This document shows positions 1 through 9,319 of a stretch of 64,000 nucleotides of DNA, piece by piece. The notes beneath the pieces are model-generated. The model was not told the origin of the DNA and ran no database searches. It worked only from the letters and a program-made list of their open reading frames with translations. Numbering within the stretch: position 1 is the stretch's first letter; the number at the start of each line of letters is the position of its first letter. The DNA is from Sinotaia quadrata. Lineage: Eukaryota; Mollusca; Gastropoda; Architaenioglossa; Viviparidae. Location: positions 105,535,360-105,599,359 of the forward strand of contig CM054181.1 in assembly GCA_028829895.1 (NCBI GenBank), read 5' to 3'. A program made the position numbers and the translations under genes.

Positions 1-159
1 TCTGTGATCTAGACTACAAAGATGCATTTTTAATCTAGTCGAATGATGATTTGAGCAACCAGTCTGTTTAGGTTAAAGAGAGGGAATTAATTTAAATAGT
101 AAATTAAAGTTCTATAATTTCCTAAGCAGGGTCTTTAAATAAATACTGGAAACGTAACA
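1..159 (+). mobile_element. 5' LTR (3' end only) of LTR retrotransposon
   Basis: These 159 bases are repeated without a single difference at 5385-5543, the end of the 3' LTR, so this is the tail of the 5' LTR cut by the window edge. It ends in ..GTAACA, the expected CA terminus, and is followed after two bases by a primer-binding-site-like sequence. An AATAAA at 138-143 is a possible polyadenylation signal. Identity of the two LTR copies over the visible length points to a recent insertion. Confidence 0.92.
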
Positions 160-767
160 AGTGGTGCCTCGTCGTGGGATTGATATGTATTAAATTGTAA
201 CATTTTTTATACATAGGGCGTATCATAAACCTAGTAACGAACATCGGAGAATTGCCAATATTCTATTGATTCAGGATTGTTGAAATATTTATCTTGCTTT
301 TGTTGTGACATGTGCATGTATTCTTTTGCAGAGTAGCGTGCATGTTTAATCAATGTTAATATGTTTAAGCGTAGTTAAGTGTTTAATATTGATTATTTAA
401 TGATTATTTAGCATGGTGATGTTAAATATTTCATTGTAAGAGGTCGACGTGTTATACCGCCAGCTAGGAGAGTTATCGGTAGTAACAGACTTCGGACTAT
501 TATATTTAGGGTGCTAAGTATAATGTGTAATGTTGTATGGTTGGAGCCGTGACATTACGAAAGCCTTGGAGACAACAGATTGTAGCCAAGCAGGTGAACG
601 TGTAACCAACGCGTAATTTAATTCGGAAGGTGTTCTGAATAAATTCAATAATTTTTGTAAGGTTGTAGCCTAAAAGTTATTGTGGGATAAAGCGGAGTTT
701 ATCGCCTACGGTTAGATACACAATCACGAGAGATATTTATTGTAGCCAGGCGCGCTAAATAAATAAG
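160..767 (+). other. LTR element 5' leader (untranslated)
   Basis: This 608-bp stretch lies between the 5' LTR and the long reading frame. It has no long open frame and many stops. An in-frame TAA lies 9 bases before the ATG at 768. A packaging or dimerisation signal would be expected here, but I cannot identify one. Confidence 0.75.
162..179 (+). promoter_or_regulatory. Primer binding site for minus-strand DNA synthesis
   Basis: TGGTGCCTCGTCGTGGGA begins two bases after the 5' LTR. It starts with TGG, complementary to the CCA tail of a tRNA. The remainder resembles the complement of a metazoan tRNA-Asp 3' end (shared CGTCG core), with several mismatches. Position and TGG start are seen; the tRNA identity is a weak inference. 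Confidence 0.7.
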
Positions 768-3632
768 ATGGATCTCGAACAGTTTGTTGAACATCTGAGA
801 GAGAAACATGAACGAGAGATGGAACGGATAGAGATAGAAGATGATCACCTTACGACTTTGATAGATCTAAGGATCGATGAACGGATAGGGAGCTTACAGC
901 TCATGGAGATTCTAAAACGCGAACACGGGATAGGCATATCACTAGAATATAGAGGTGAACAGCTACGTATTTTCGTCCTACTAGAACTCAATGAAAAGGA
1001 AATAGAACACAGGGAAGAAATTAGATCTTCAATAAGCTCACGAGCAAAACAGTTGTGTGATAAAGATTTCCGATTCAAAGGGGAAGGGGAGGCTGAAATG
1101 CGAGACCTAACGTTCGAAATTAGAAAGTTGAAGAAAGAAAAGCTAAGACTTATGGAAAGGAAAGAAAGTCTAGAATTAGAATGGTTGTGGACAGAAATCG
1201 AAACAGAGTCTAAAATTGCTGGGGAAGGCGGTAGTACTGTTGACAAATTACGACAGGAAGGTCAGGCCGTGAACTTTGACTTGCCGAGGTCAAACGCCGC
1301 GAGCGTGGAGACTGACACACAGAAATTAGTCGCGCTACCGAACACAGCAGACGAATTAGACAGTTTGATTGAAAACAAAAACAAATGTTTTGACAAAACC
1401 ATTACAGTTCAACATGCTAACCAGTTTACAGAAACAGTTAGCGCACCAAAGCTTGATCTTGAAACAGAGACAGGAAAAGACACTGTTGTTAAGGACTTAA
1501 TAACACGTGTAGAATTTGGACGAACACATACACCGCCGTGTACGTGTGACACCTTGGTTGACGGACTGAATGCGCATGATAAGATAGAGGCAGATTCTAT
1601 CAGTTGTGTACCGTTAAGGTGTGATGAAACTTCTAGCAACACAGTGACTGATTTTTCTGACAGGACAAATATGCATGAGAAGATAGAAACGGATTCTATC
1701 AGTTGTGTATTGTTGAAGGGCAGTGACACATCGACTGAGTTTACTGACCGAACTGTTAGTTTAAGAGAGAATGTGCTCGCTACGAAGACTGACATCGGTA
1801 GATCTCGATCTCCGATGATTGACGTGAGTCATGACGTAATTTTGGAACACAAGATTATTGCGTTATGCGAGGTTTCGAGTGCTAACACATTGACAGCCAG
1901 GGAAACAGAAGTATTTGATCCAGATGACAGTATAGGTAGCATTACAGACAGGGACAATGTGCCTATGATAAATTCATTTACTTCAGATGACATGACAGTT
2001 GTCAGAGCTGAGACAGAGTTCTTTTCCAAACGTGACATGGAAGAAGATATAGTCGAAAACTGTACAGGGACGGTCGACGATAACAATGCATGTGTACTGA
2101 CGTGTATGCACGCAGTTGTCAGAGACATGGCAGAACCGTCTGCAGATAAATCACTTAACGGAATTAGTGACGTAGACAGAAGCCACGGTACAGGGACTAC
2201 CTTTATTGACTCACCTGTTGAGATAAAGGAATGTCATGAGTACGTACCAAAAACTGAGACAAGTGGGAGTAAGGAGGAGGGGGTTTCATTAACTGATATG
2301 TTCCTTGATTCACTGACAATAAGTGCGGAGTGTGATCCTGAGTTGATCAAAGACACAGTACAAATGAGTGACAGAACTAGATTGATAGATAATGAAAACC
2401 AGAGTGACGGACTGATAACCAGAGTAGGTGGGGCATCAGGGCTGTTACTGACATCAGATGCAGAAATTTATGATAGAGGAAACAGTGGGAGTGTAGCCTA
2501 CAACACACAGAGAATAGACATGGTGATGTTATTCAGTGTATTAGAGACAGGTAACATTCACTGCCAGTTAGTGACTGAGACTGACAGAATTTCCATCGTA
2601 GATTCTGACGACCTGATGAGAAGACATATTGAATTAACTGAGTCAGTGGAGACAGGCTATGTTGGTTCAATAAACGGTATGGTCCAGGGGAGACAATCAG
2701 TAACTCTTGGAGAGTTTAAGACAGAACCCTTGTTCATACAACCACGGGAATCTGACTTGCTAGCGAGTGAGTCTGACCCCACAGTGACTAGAGAATACTC
2801 GAGTGGAGAGTTAGACAATTCTAGAGTCACAAAGGAGACACAGACTTATGTTGTCAAGGAGAGAGACAAGCTGACAGACATAACAGTCGAACACCTAGTT
2901 GTGAATGGGTTAAAACAGAAAACAACTAGTGGGATGAGGTATTTCACTTCAGTCTATGATAAAATCAGGAGAACGGAACCTCCAGATTTAGGGGAGAAGC
3001 TAATGTTGCAATTCAGGTACTTCAGAGAGACTGGTAACCGCGACAGAGCACATTTGCGAACCTATGACGTTAGACTTGATGCAAAATGGACCCATAGTAG
3101 ATCTGACGCCATTCCGACAAAAGACGTTGAGTGCATGCGAATTAGAGACGTTCAATGTGTACACAATGACGTAACTACAAATGCACGAAACACCAAGAGA
3201 GCAAATTTCCATTTGCGTGAGCTCAGTGACAAGGCTAAGAACGATAGGTTTGAAATTCTGACATCGCAGAGTCAAGGCCACAGTGACACTGACATGATAC
3301 GAAACGTATCGAGGGGTTTGAAACTGTTAGACAGGGTAGAGACCAGTCATACAGAAACTGACACTACCAAAAACATTTTAAACTTGACGAGTACTTTGGG
3401 GAGTTTTGAAAGAGATAAAACACTTCGAGGACGTACTTACCGGACAAGAGATGAAGAGTCTAAACTTGACATGCAATATATTGCACCTCACAGTGACATT
3501 CTGACGAACAGAGTAAGAAAGAAAGAATACAGTTGTCATGCCATAGACATGTTGACACACATAGGCGACGACGTGTATTGGGATTGGGACAGAACTACGA
3601 AGATTGTGCTAGGCAGGATAGTGCAACAGTAG
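768..3632 (+). CDS. 954-aa protein of a non-autonomous LTR retrotransposon, function unknown
   Basis: This is the only long reading frame in the window. The start is favoured by A at -3, G at +4 and an in-frame TAA just upstream. Residues 1 to about 150 are highly charged (E/K/R/L) and probably helical or coiled coil. Residues of about 150-725 are acidic and rich in D, T, S, E and V, probably largely disordered, and include a tandem duplication of about 34 residues at about 268-330 (shared core KIE(A/T)DSISCV). Residues of about 725-954 are more basic and compact. I see no signal peptide, membrane segment, CCHC zinc knuckle, aspartic protease motif, YxDD reverse transcriptase motif or integrase HHCC/DDE pattern. 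The tail (933-954, GDDVYWDWDRTTK then LGRIV) resembles the 'GD.V......W.LGRI' motif at the C-terminus of BEL/Pao-type integrases, so it may be a pol remnant. It could be a divergent Gag-like protein or an accessory product. Placement in an element with identical LTR segments is certain; function is unknown. Confidence 0.85.
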   Translation: MDLEQFVEHLREKHEREMERIEIEDDHLTTLIDLRIDERIGSLQLMEILKREHGIGISLEYRGEQLRIFVLLELNEKEIEHREEIRSSISSRAKQLCDKDFRFKGEGEAEMRDLTFEIRKLKKEKLRLMERKESLELEWLWTEIETESKIAGEGGSTVDKLRQEGQAVNFDLPRSNAASVETDTQKLVALPNTADELDSLIENKNKCFDKTITVQHANQFTETVSAPKLDLETETGKDTVVKDLITRVEFGRTHTPPCTCDTLVDGLNAHDKIEADSISCVPLRCDETSSNTVTDFSDRTNMHEKIETDSISCVLLKGSDTSTEFTDRTVSLRENVLATKTDIGRSRSPMIDVSHDVILEHKIIALCEVSSANTLTARETEVFDPDDSIGSITDRDNVPMINSFTSDDMTVVRAETEFFSKRDMEEDIVENCTGTVDDNNACVLTCMHAVVRDMAEPSADKSLNGISDVDRSHGTGTTFIDSPVEIKECHEYVPKTETSGSKEEGVSLTDMFLDSLTISAECDPELIKDTVQMSDRTRLIDNENQSDGLITRVGGASGLLLTSDAEIYDRGNSGSVAYNTQRIDMVMLFSVLETGNIHCQLVTETDRISIVDSDDLMRRHIELTESVETGYVGSINGMVQGRQSVTLGEFKTEPLFIQPRESDLLASESDPTVTREYSSGELDNSRVTKETQTYVVKERDKLTDITVEHLVVNGLKQKTTSGMRYFTSVYDKIRRTEPPDLGEKLMLQFRYFRETGNRDRAHLRTYDVRLDAKWTHSRSDAIPTKDVECMRIRDVQCVHNDVTTNARNTKRANFHLRELSDKAKNDRFEILTSQSQGHSDTDMIRNVSRGLKLLDRVETSHTETDTTKNILNLTSTLGSFERDKTLRGRTYRTRDEESKLDMQYIAPHSDILTNRVRKKEYSCHAIDMLTHIGDDVYWDWDRTTKIVLGRIVQQ

Positions 3633-4297
3633 AAATAATGATTTGACACTTTCTTTGAATTTTCATTATTTTCTTGTTGTACCGTAGTTGGTAGTTGTTA
3701 CTGTAAATATGTTGGACATTTCATAAAAACTTGGGACTAGCTATGACACTGACTGACTTGTGTTAGTGTTGTAACTCTGAATATGACAGGTAGACTGATA
3801 GATGGTTCATTGAGTTGGTAATTCATAAACTCTGATATTTGGTTGATACAGGAAATCAATATCTGGAACTTTTCATAACCTGCATATTGATAGTGTTGTT
3901 CATTGGAAGTCAATTTTTTTGATCACACTATTGTTGGATACGTATTCAGTGGAATTGGTTGATGTTGGATTTCTATTCTGAATAATCTGGTTAGATCAAA
4001 CTAGGTTGTGTGTGAACTATTGATTATTGGGACAGATAGTGAAATTTTCAGAACATGTTATTCCATTGGATGGATGTCTATTAAATTAGACTGGACGCTT
4101 TTCTTAAATCATTTTATTTGATTTTTTCTTAAATCATTTTCTTTGATTTCTGAGGAGAGAAATATTGTATGAGTGTGCCGTTAATCGAGGGTTGATTTTT
4201 CCGTCGCGTTACATTATTTCTGGTTATGTTGAAATTTTTTAATTGTAAATTTTTTCTTCATTCTGCACTTCTACATTTTATAACACATAATTTGTAG
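3633..4297 (+). other. LTR element 3' noncoding region
   Basis: This A/T-rich sequence between the frame and the hairpin/polypurine tract has no meaningful open frame. A tandem duplication of about 23 bp lies at about 4101-4149. No envelope-like or pol-like remnant was recognised. Confidence 0.7.
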
Positions 4298-4330
4298 GAG
4301 GCATTTATCTTTTGGTAAGATAAACGCCTC
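4298..4330 (+). promoter_or_regulatory. Hairpin abutting the polypurine tract
   Basis: Arms GAGGCATTTATCTT (4298-4311) and AAGATAAACGCCTC (4317-4330) pair at 13 of 14 positions around a 5-base loop. The 3' arm ends on the base before the polypurine tract. In the element's RNA this would be a stable stem next to the plus-strand priming site. Confidence 0.8.
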
Positions 4331-4343
4331 AAAAGCAAGGGGG
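4331..4343 (+). promoter_or_regulatory. Polypurine tract (plus-strand primer)
   Basis: AAAAGCAAGGGGG is purine apart from one C and sits directly before the TGTGACG start of the 3' LTR. That is the expected place for the plus-strand primer of LTR retrotransposons. Confidence 0.85.
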
Positions 4344-4532
4344 TGTGACGATGTGTGACAAATTCTGTGTCATGACCTCGTGACCCAATTGCGCGTTTCA
4401 AAACTTAAAATTTTGAACGGACCTTTGTTGAAATTCACCCGTGATACATCAGTATCGAGAGAAGCTTTCTAGCAAGGTCGGATTGTTGCATAACTTTAGG
4501 CCAGTGTCCAGCACCTTCGAGATCAAACATAC

Positions 4533-4550
4533 CACGTGAGCGGTCACGTG
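4533..4550 (+). promoter_or_regulatory. Double E-box palindrome in the LTR
   Basis: CACGTGA-GCGG-TCACGTG is a perfect inverted repeat carrying two CACGTG E-boxes, the core site of USF/Myc/Clock-type bHLH proteins. It lies about 190 bp into the LTR, where U3 promoter elements are expected. Binding is inferred. Confidence 0.5.
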
Positions 4551-4885
4551 ATGCGTTCAATGCAGTTTCATAAAAATGATCATAAGGCGCCAAAACACTC
4601 ACTCACCCACAGACCGGCAGACATACAAGGCAGCTTTAACATTAGCTCCGTCCCGCCGCCATACCAGAGTCGTAAGAGAGTCAAAGATTCTAAATTCAGA
4701 ACCTTAACCAAAGAAACATGTGCTTGGGTTTTGCGAATATAGACGCAAATAGTTACAGAGCCCAAAATCCTTTGTTTCAGCCGGGTTCTTCTTATGTTAC
4801 TCCTCTCTACCTTCGTACTTCTTGAGTCGTACACCGACTCGGGTGTCTTCATGACCCATACGTGAACTATGCAGAAGTACCTCGT

Positions 4886-4902
4886 GTTAACCACGTGTTA
4901 AC
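4886..4902 (+). promoter_or_regulatory. E-box between GTTAAC repeats in the LTR
   Basis: GTTAAC-CACGT-GTTAAC contains a third CACGTG (4892-4897) flanked by two copies of the palindrome GTTAAC. A fourth CACGTG is at 5017-5022. These are candidate transcription-factor sites in the element's promoter. Confidence 0.35.
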
Positions 4903-5543
4903 GATTCGTCGCAAGTACATTAGCGATGCAGTAATTGAGTGGACGATTGACTGTTGTGCTATGCAGTACTGACGATGAGCCAAAGTGATGTGGACCAGTT
5001 CTAACCAGTTGAACCCCACGTGCGACCAAGAGTGTAGTTAAGTATATCTACTAGGGTCCAGAATCAAGTGACTATTTGGCAAGAAAAGAGAATTCTCGTT
5101 ACGACTTTTAACAAAGACGGTAAAATGAGAGAACAACGCTGTGTAGCATTAAGACGTCGTGTTCGTAATTAATCGTTGTTGTTAATTGTTAAACTTATTA
5201 AATCTTATTTCATTTTGTTAAGAACCTCTTTTTGTAGTAAATTTGTATGCATATAGACCAAAAGACGTGGATTGGATGGGGGCTGTCTGAGCAAAACGAA
5301 TGACGTAATGAATGCATATGAATCTAAGAGAGTTTTTAACGATTTCCAATCTAGCTAAAGTACGCAAATTATCAGTTTCGTAAATCTGTGATCTAGACTA
5401 CAAAGATGCATTTTTAATCTAGTCGAATGATGATTTGAGCAACCAGTCTGTTTAGGTTAAAGAGAGGGAATTAATTTAAATAGTAAATTAAAGTTCTATA
5501 ATTTCCTAAGCAGGGTCTTTAAATAAATACTGGAAACGTAACA

Positions 5544-5860
5544 CCCCCCCCCCTCCACTCCACAGGGGCAAAAAATCAAGTTAGTCTAGTCGTTTGTTTG
5601 ATCTCCCGCAGGATTCTAGTCATTCCGTTTTCATTATATAAACAAATACCATCTTTCCTCTCAAGGGCTCTTAATACATACCCTCTGTCGGTAATAGCAA
5701 CTTAGTCGATGAATCTGAAAAGAAATGTGTGTGTGTGTGTATCTGTCACTAATGCAGGATTCCTATTCGAAATGGTGAACTTTTTCGCCTTATTTTATTT
5801 GTCTCTAGTTTTAAATTATCACTCATACGTTTGCCTTCATTTGAAGGTGTTCTGCTTCCA
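5544..5860. other. Flank of LTR insertion, no gene seen
   Basis: A run of ten C residues follows the LTR directly, so the insertion is in or beside a C tract. The rest is single-copy-looking A/T-rich DNA without a supportable gene. Confidence 0.5.
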
Positions 5861-6300
5861 CTCCGATGTTTATCTCCAATCTGATATAGCCAACTCCTTC
5901 CACTCCGATGTTTATCTCCAATCTGAAATAGCCAACTCCTTCCACACCGATGTTTATATCCAGTCTGAAATAGCCAACTCCTGCTGCTCCGATGTTTATC
6001 TCCAGTCTGAAATAGCCAACTCCTGCCACTCCGATGTTTATCTCCAGTCTGAAATAGCCAACTCCTGCCACTCCGATGTTTATCTCCAGTCTGAAATAGC
6101 CAACTCCTGCCACTCCGATGTTTATATCCAGTCTAAAATATCCACCTGTTACCACCGATTTATCTCCAATCTGAAATGGCCACTTGCTGCCACTCTGATG
6201 CTTATCTCCAGTCTGAAAAGCCACTGTTACGACTGTTATTTAATCTGAAAAGCCACTGTTACGACTGTTATTCAGTTTGAAATGGCCACTTGCTATCACT
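5861..6300. repeat. Minisatellite, 42-bp unit
   Basis: About ten copies of a 42-bp unit (core CCGATGTTTATCTCCAGTCT). Copies 1-7 are close to consensus; the last ones are shortened and diverged. Because 42 is divisible by 3 and the unit lacks stops in one frame per strand, artefactual open frames arise on both strands. Confidence 0.9.
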
Positions 6301-6550
6301 ACCATGTTCGCAACAGGACTTCACATATGCATTCTTATGAATGTCAGCATTGTTGTCCTTCCAGTATTTGTAACTGTTTCTTTGAAATGGCTGTAAATTC
6401 TGACTGATTCGGCAGAGGTACATTATCAAGGTCATTTAGTCCATATGCTGTGGATAAAATTATGCTGGCCAGGTCGTAGTAATTAAAAAACGACCTATCT
6501 ATATAGGAAATGTAGTGGAGACCATCATTATAGGCCGAATACCTTAAAAA

Positions 6551-6872
6551 TAATCCGGAATTCAGGTTGCATCTGTAAGTAAGAAGCCAGAATTCAGGTT
6601 GTACTTGTTAGTAACAAGACGGAATTCGGGTGTAACTGTTAGTAACAAGACGGAATTCGGGTGTAACTGTTAGTAACAAGCCGGAATTCAGGTTGTACCT
6701 GCCAGTAACAAGCCGAAATCCAGGTTATACTGTTAGTAACAAGTCGGAATTTGGGTTGTACCTGTCAGTAACAAGTCGGAATTAGGTTATACCTGTCAGC
6801 ACGAAGCCGGAATCCAGTTTATACCTGTTACTAACAAGCCGGAATCCAGGTTGTACATGTTAGTAAGTAGCC
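6551..6872. repeat. Minisatellite, about 31-33-bp unit
   Basis: About ten imperfect copies of a unit with core CCGGAATTCAGGTTG followed by a GTTAGTAACAA segment. Unit length varies by one or two bases. Confidence 0.85.
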
Positions 6873-7411
6873 TTAACTCCTGTGGTAGTTGTACTTTGAT
6901 GTAGAATTCATATAAAAACTTTAACTCAATTGGTAGTTGTATTTTTATAGAATTCATATAAAAACTTTAACTCAATTTGTAGTTGTACTTTGATGTAGAA
7001 TTCAAAACTTTAACTCAATTTGAGGTTGTATTTTTATGTAGAAAACATCAAACCTTAACTCTTTTTGTCGTACTTTGACGTAGAAGAGTTACTAGACTTT
7101 AACTCCTGTGGTAGTCGTACTTTGACGTAGAAGAGTTACTAGACTTTAACTCCTGTGGTAGTCGAACTTTGACATAGAAGAGTTACTAGACTTTAACTCC
7201 TGTGGTAGTTATACTTTGACGTAGAAGAGTTACTAGACTTTAACTCCTGTGGTAGTCGAACTTTGACATAGAAGAGTTACTAGACTTTAACTCCTGTGGT
7301 AGTTGTACTTTGACGTAGAAGAGTTACTAGACTTTAACTCCTGTGGTAGTTGTACTTTGACATAGAAGAGTTACTAGACTTTAACTCCTGTGGTAGTTAT
7401 ACTTTGCTGGT
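6873..7411. repeat. Minisatellite, 47-bp unit with decayed left flank
   Basis: From about 7081 to 7411 there are seven near-identical 47-bp units (core GAAGAGTTACTAGACTTTAA). From 6873 to about 7080 the same motif (TTTAACTC..GTAGTTGTACTTT) is recognisable but decayed. The array directly abuts the preceding one. Confidence 0.88.
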
Positions 7412-7916
7412 ACATTTCACGGACAACGATGGACCATAAACTCGCCATTTCTCATAGAGAACGTTTGCAATAACTAAGTATGAATTCTTTGTTCATCATA
7501 AAATTTTAATTTTAAACTAGAGGTTCGTGTTTTGTTTATTTTTATCTTTTAGATTGAACAGTTCATTTAGATGGTACAAATTATAAATATCGGGACATGC
7601 AGCTGATTTGCAAATTGAATTATTTCTCTTTCTTTTTGGTATAATATGGTCTACTGCTGCTTAACTGACATTTGTTTGATGTTGCAGATCAATTTTGATT
7701 TGTGTCCAGTTTCAATTTTGGAAATGAGACAAACATGAAATTCACTTGGTTGTTGAATGCAGGGAATTTCTTGCTATATCCAAGAAAATCTTAATACTTT
7801 CAATATTGAGACATTTTTCTTCTATCTTTTTGAAGCTAAGGCTTTAGGAAGTCTCTCTTTGAAGGGAAAAAGTTCTTTTAAATATCTTTTCTTTCTTTTT
7901 TCTTATCACCTTCAAG
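7412..7916. other. Noncoding, intron-like
   Basis: A/T-rich DNA ending in a strong pyrimidine tract (about 7885-7914) and CAAG, which would suit a 3' splice site at 7916 on the plus strand. Nothing else is seen. Confidence 0.4.
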
Positions 7917-7963
7917 ATGAGACAACCGCAGCACCGCAGATCATCGAAATTACGGATAAATGA
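7917..7963 (+). CDS. Candidate terminal coding exon
   Basis: A long pyrimidine tract and CAG-like acceptor (TTCAAG) lead into a short open stretch ending in TGA at 7961. In the frame with one split codon it reads ETTAAPQIIEITDK then stop, with a composition more like a protein C-terminus than random A/T-rich DNA. AATAAA follows at about 8300. No upstream exon is identified, so it may be chance. The function is unknown. Confidence 0.28.
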
Positions 7964-8640
7964 ATGTAAATTCAGAATCATTCACTAAATCACTCACGCA
8001 CTCACTTACTGCAAGCTTAGCAAACAACTTCGTCTCAAAATGATGAAAGAAATTTGTAAGTGTTTTTTTTAATCTTCGAAAATCGACATGCGCCTCACGC
8101 AGCAGAACTATAATTAAGTAGTAATGTGATTATTATTAATGGAAAATAGTTTGGAATTTTCATACTTTAATTGCATGCTTACATTTTAAAATCCGGCCGG
8201 AGGGGGGAGGGGGGGAGGAACACTCTGGTATATTATCAAATCAAACACGCACACAACACACACAAATACTTTCCATTTTGTTCGGTTATCTAGAAAAATA
8301 ATAAAAGCAGTATCTCGTTTCTGCTACCGTCACATACGTGTGTGTGTAAGTGTACGCGTGTGTACATAGATACATATCTGAGTGAGAGAGAAAGAAAGAG
8401 CATTTATCTCTCGCCGTCACAGTTAGCAGAAGAATCGATTATATATCTCTCGTGACCCCTGGAGTATAATTACTTTACTTGTCGATCGACACTGGCTGAA
8501 AAATTTAACAAGTAAAAGAAAAAAAAAATTAAATGTAAGCTTTAATTGTGAAGAAACAGGTCTGCTTTTAATGTAATAGATAATGAATATATTTAATTTG
8601 GCGAGGTCTCAGGTTGCTATGGGATAGGAATCGTTCTTTG
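7964..8640. other. Noncoding with G-rich tract and short GT/GA tracts
   Basis: A strongly G-rich tract lies at 8198-8218 (runs of six and seven G). Short CA/GT/GA tracts occur at about 8248-8400 and a poly-A run at about 8519. No gene is supported. Confidence 0.5.
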
Positions 8641-8937
8641 TCACGTAATTCGTGACTGTCTAGTGTCTGGTTGATTTTGAAAGTGAAATAAATCACCCTT
8701 AATCTTTAATTCGTTGTTACTCTCTTCACGACTAGCGATGTCAGTGAGCCAACTGATTGTTGTGGGGTCCTTTTGTGATTCGAAGTCCTTCCAGAATTCT
8801 AGGAGGTTACGATTGTAATGAAAGATAAGTGCATGACCGAAAAGAGAGGCCTCCTGATTTTGCCAAGAGTCGTGTTCAGGTGCCACACGTTTATGCATGC
8901 CCTTTCGAAGTATTTCAGTTAGTGCTGATGTCATTTT
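8641..8937 (-). CDS. Open stretch of unknown origin beside a CAA repeat
   Basis: The minus-strand frame is open for over 100 codons with a balanced composition (WLTDIASREESNN, FHYNRNLLEFWKDF). Its N-terminal side runs into a glutamine run encoded by (CAA)n at 8938-8956 and then into purine-rich microsatellite, so no start or acceptor is convincing. No family is recognised. It may be an exon, a transposon relic or chance. Confidence 0.22.
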   Translation of the reverse strand, partial: KMTSALTEILRKGMHKRVAPEHDSWQNQEASLFGHALIFHYNRNLLEFWKDFESQKDPTTISWLTDIASREESNNELKIKGDLFHFQNQPDTRQSRIT

Positions 8938-8956
8938 TTGTTGTTGTTGTTGTTGT
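8938..8956. repeat. (TTG)n microsatellite
   Basis: Six to seven TTG units. Read on the minus strand they give a short glutamine run. Confidence 0.9.
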
Positions 8957-8993
8957 TCGCGTTCCAAAAGACCTGTCGTTTTGGTAATCTCTA

Positions 8994-9312
8994 AATATCT
9001 TTCTCTGTTCTTCTCTTTCCCTCTCTCTGCTCTCTCTCTGTATTTTTCTTTCTCTTGTTTACTTTGTGCCTCTGACTTTTTTCTCTTTCTGTGTGTGTGT
9101 GTTTTTGTCTGTGTGTCTCTATCTCTTTCTGTGTGTGTCTTTCTGCCTGTCTCTGTGTGTCTCTCTATCCGTGTTTGTCTATCTGTGTGTGTGTGAGTGT
9201 GTGTCTCTGTGTGTGTGTGTGGCTGTCTGTCTTTTGTGTGTGTCTCTCTGTGCTTGTCTTTCTGTTTCTCTCTCTGTCTCCCTCTATGTGTCTTTCTCTT
9301 GGTTTCTTTCTC
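8994..9312. repeat. CT/GT-rich imperfect microsatellite
   Basis: About 320 bp of interrupted TCTC and TGTG runs. Overlapping open frames here consist of Cys/Val/Leu/Ser runs and are artefacts. Confidence 0.9.
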
Positions 9313-9319
9313 TCAGTGT

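Larger units (their letters stand above)
4344..5543 (+). mobile_element. Complete 3' LTR (1200 bp)
   Basis: The LTR starts TGTGACG and ends CGTAACA, an imperfect 7-bp inverted terminal repeat with the canonical TG..CA ends. The last 159 bp match window positions 1-159 exactly. A possible AATAAA lies at 5522-5527. Four CACGTG E-boxes occur (4533, 4545, 4892, 5017). If the 5' LTR has the same length, the whole element is about 6.6 kb. The target duplication cannot be tested because the left flank is outside the window. The short frame at 4536-4742 looks like chance. Confidence 0.92.

Noticed and set aside
4536..4742. 68-codon frame inside the 3' LTR and the antisense 104-codon frame
   Set aside because: They lie in the LTR regulatory region, have no family resemblance, and are of a length expected by chance.
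5709..6248. 179-codon plus frame and 133-codon minus frame
   Set aside because: They lie in a 42-bp tandem array. A unit divisible by 3 without stops keeps frames open on both strands.
8197..8219. Possible G-quadruplex
   Set aside because: Two long G runs and short flanks only. Folding is possible, but nothing ties it to a gene or promoter.
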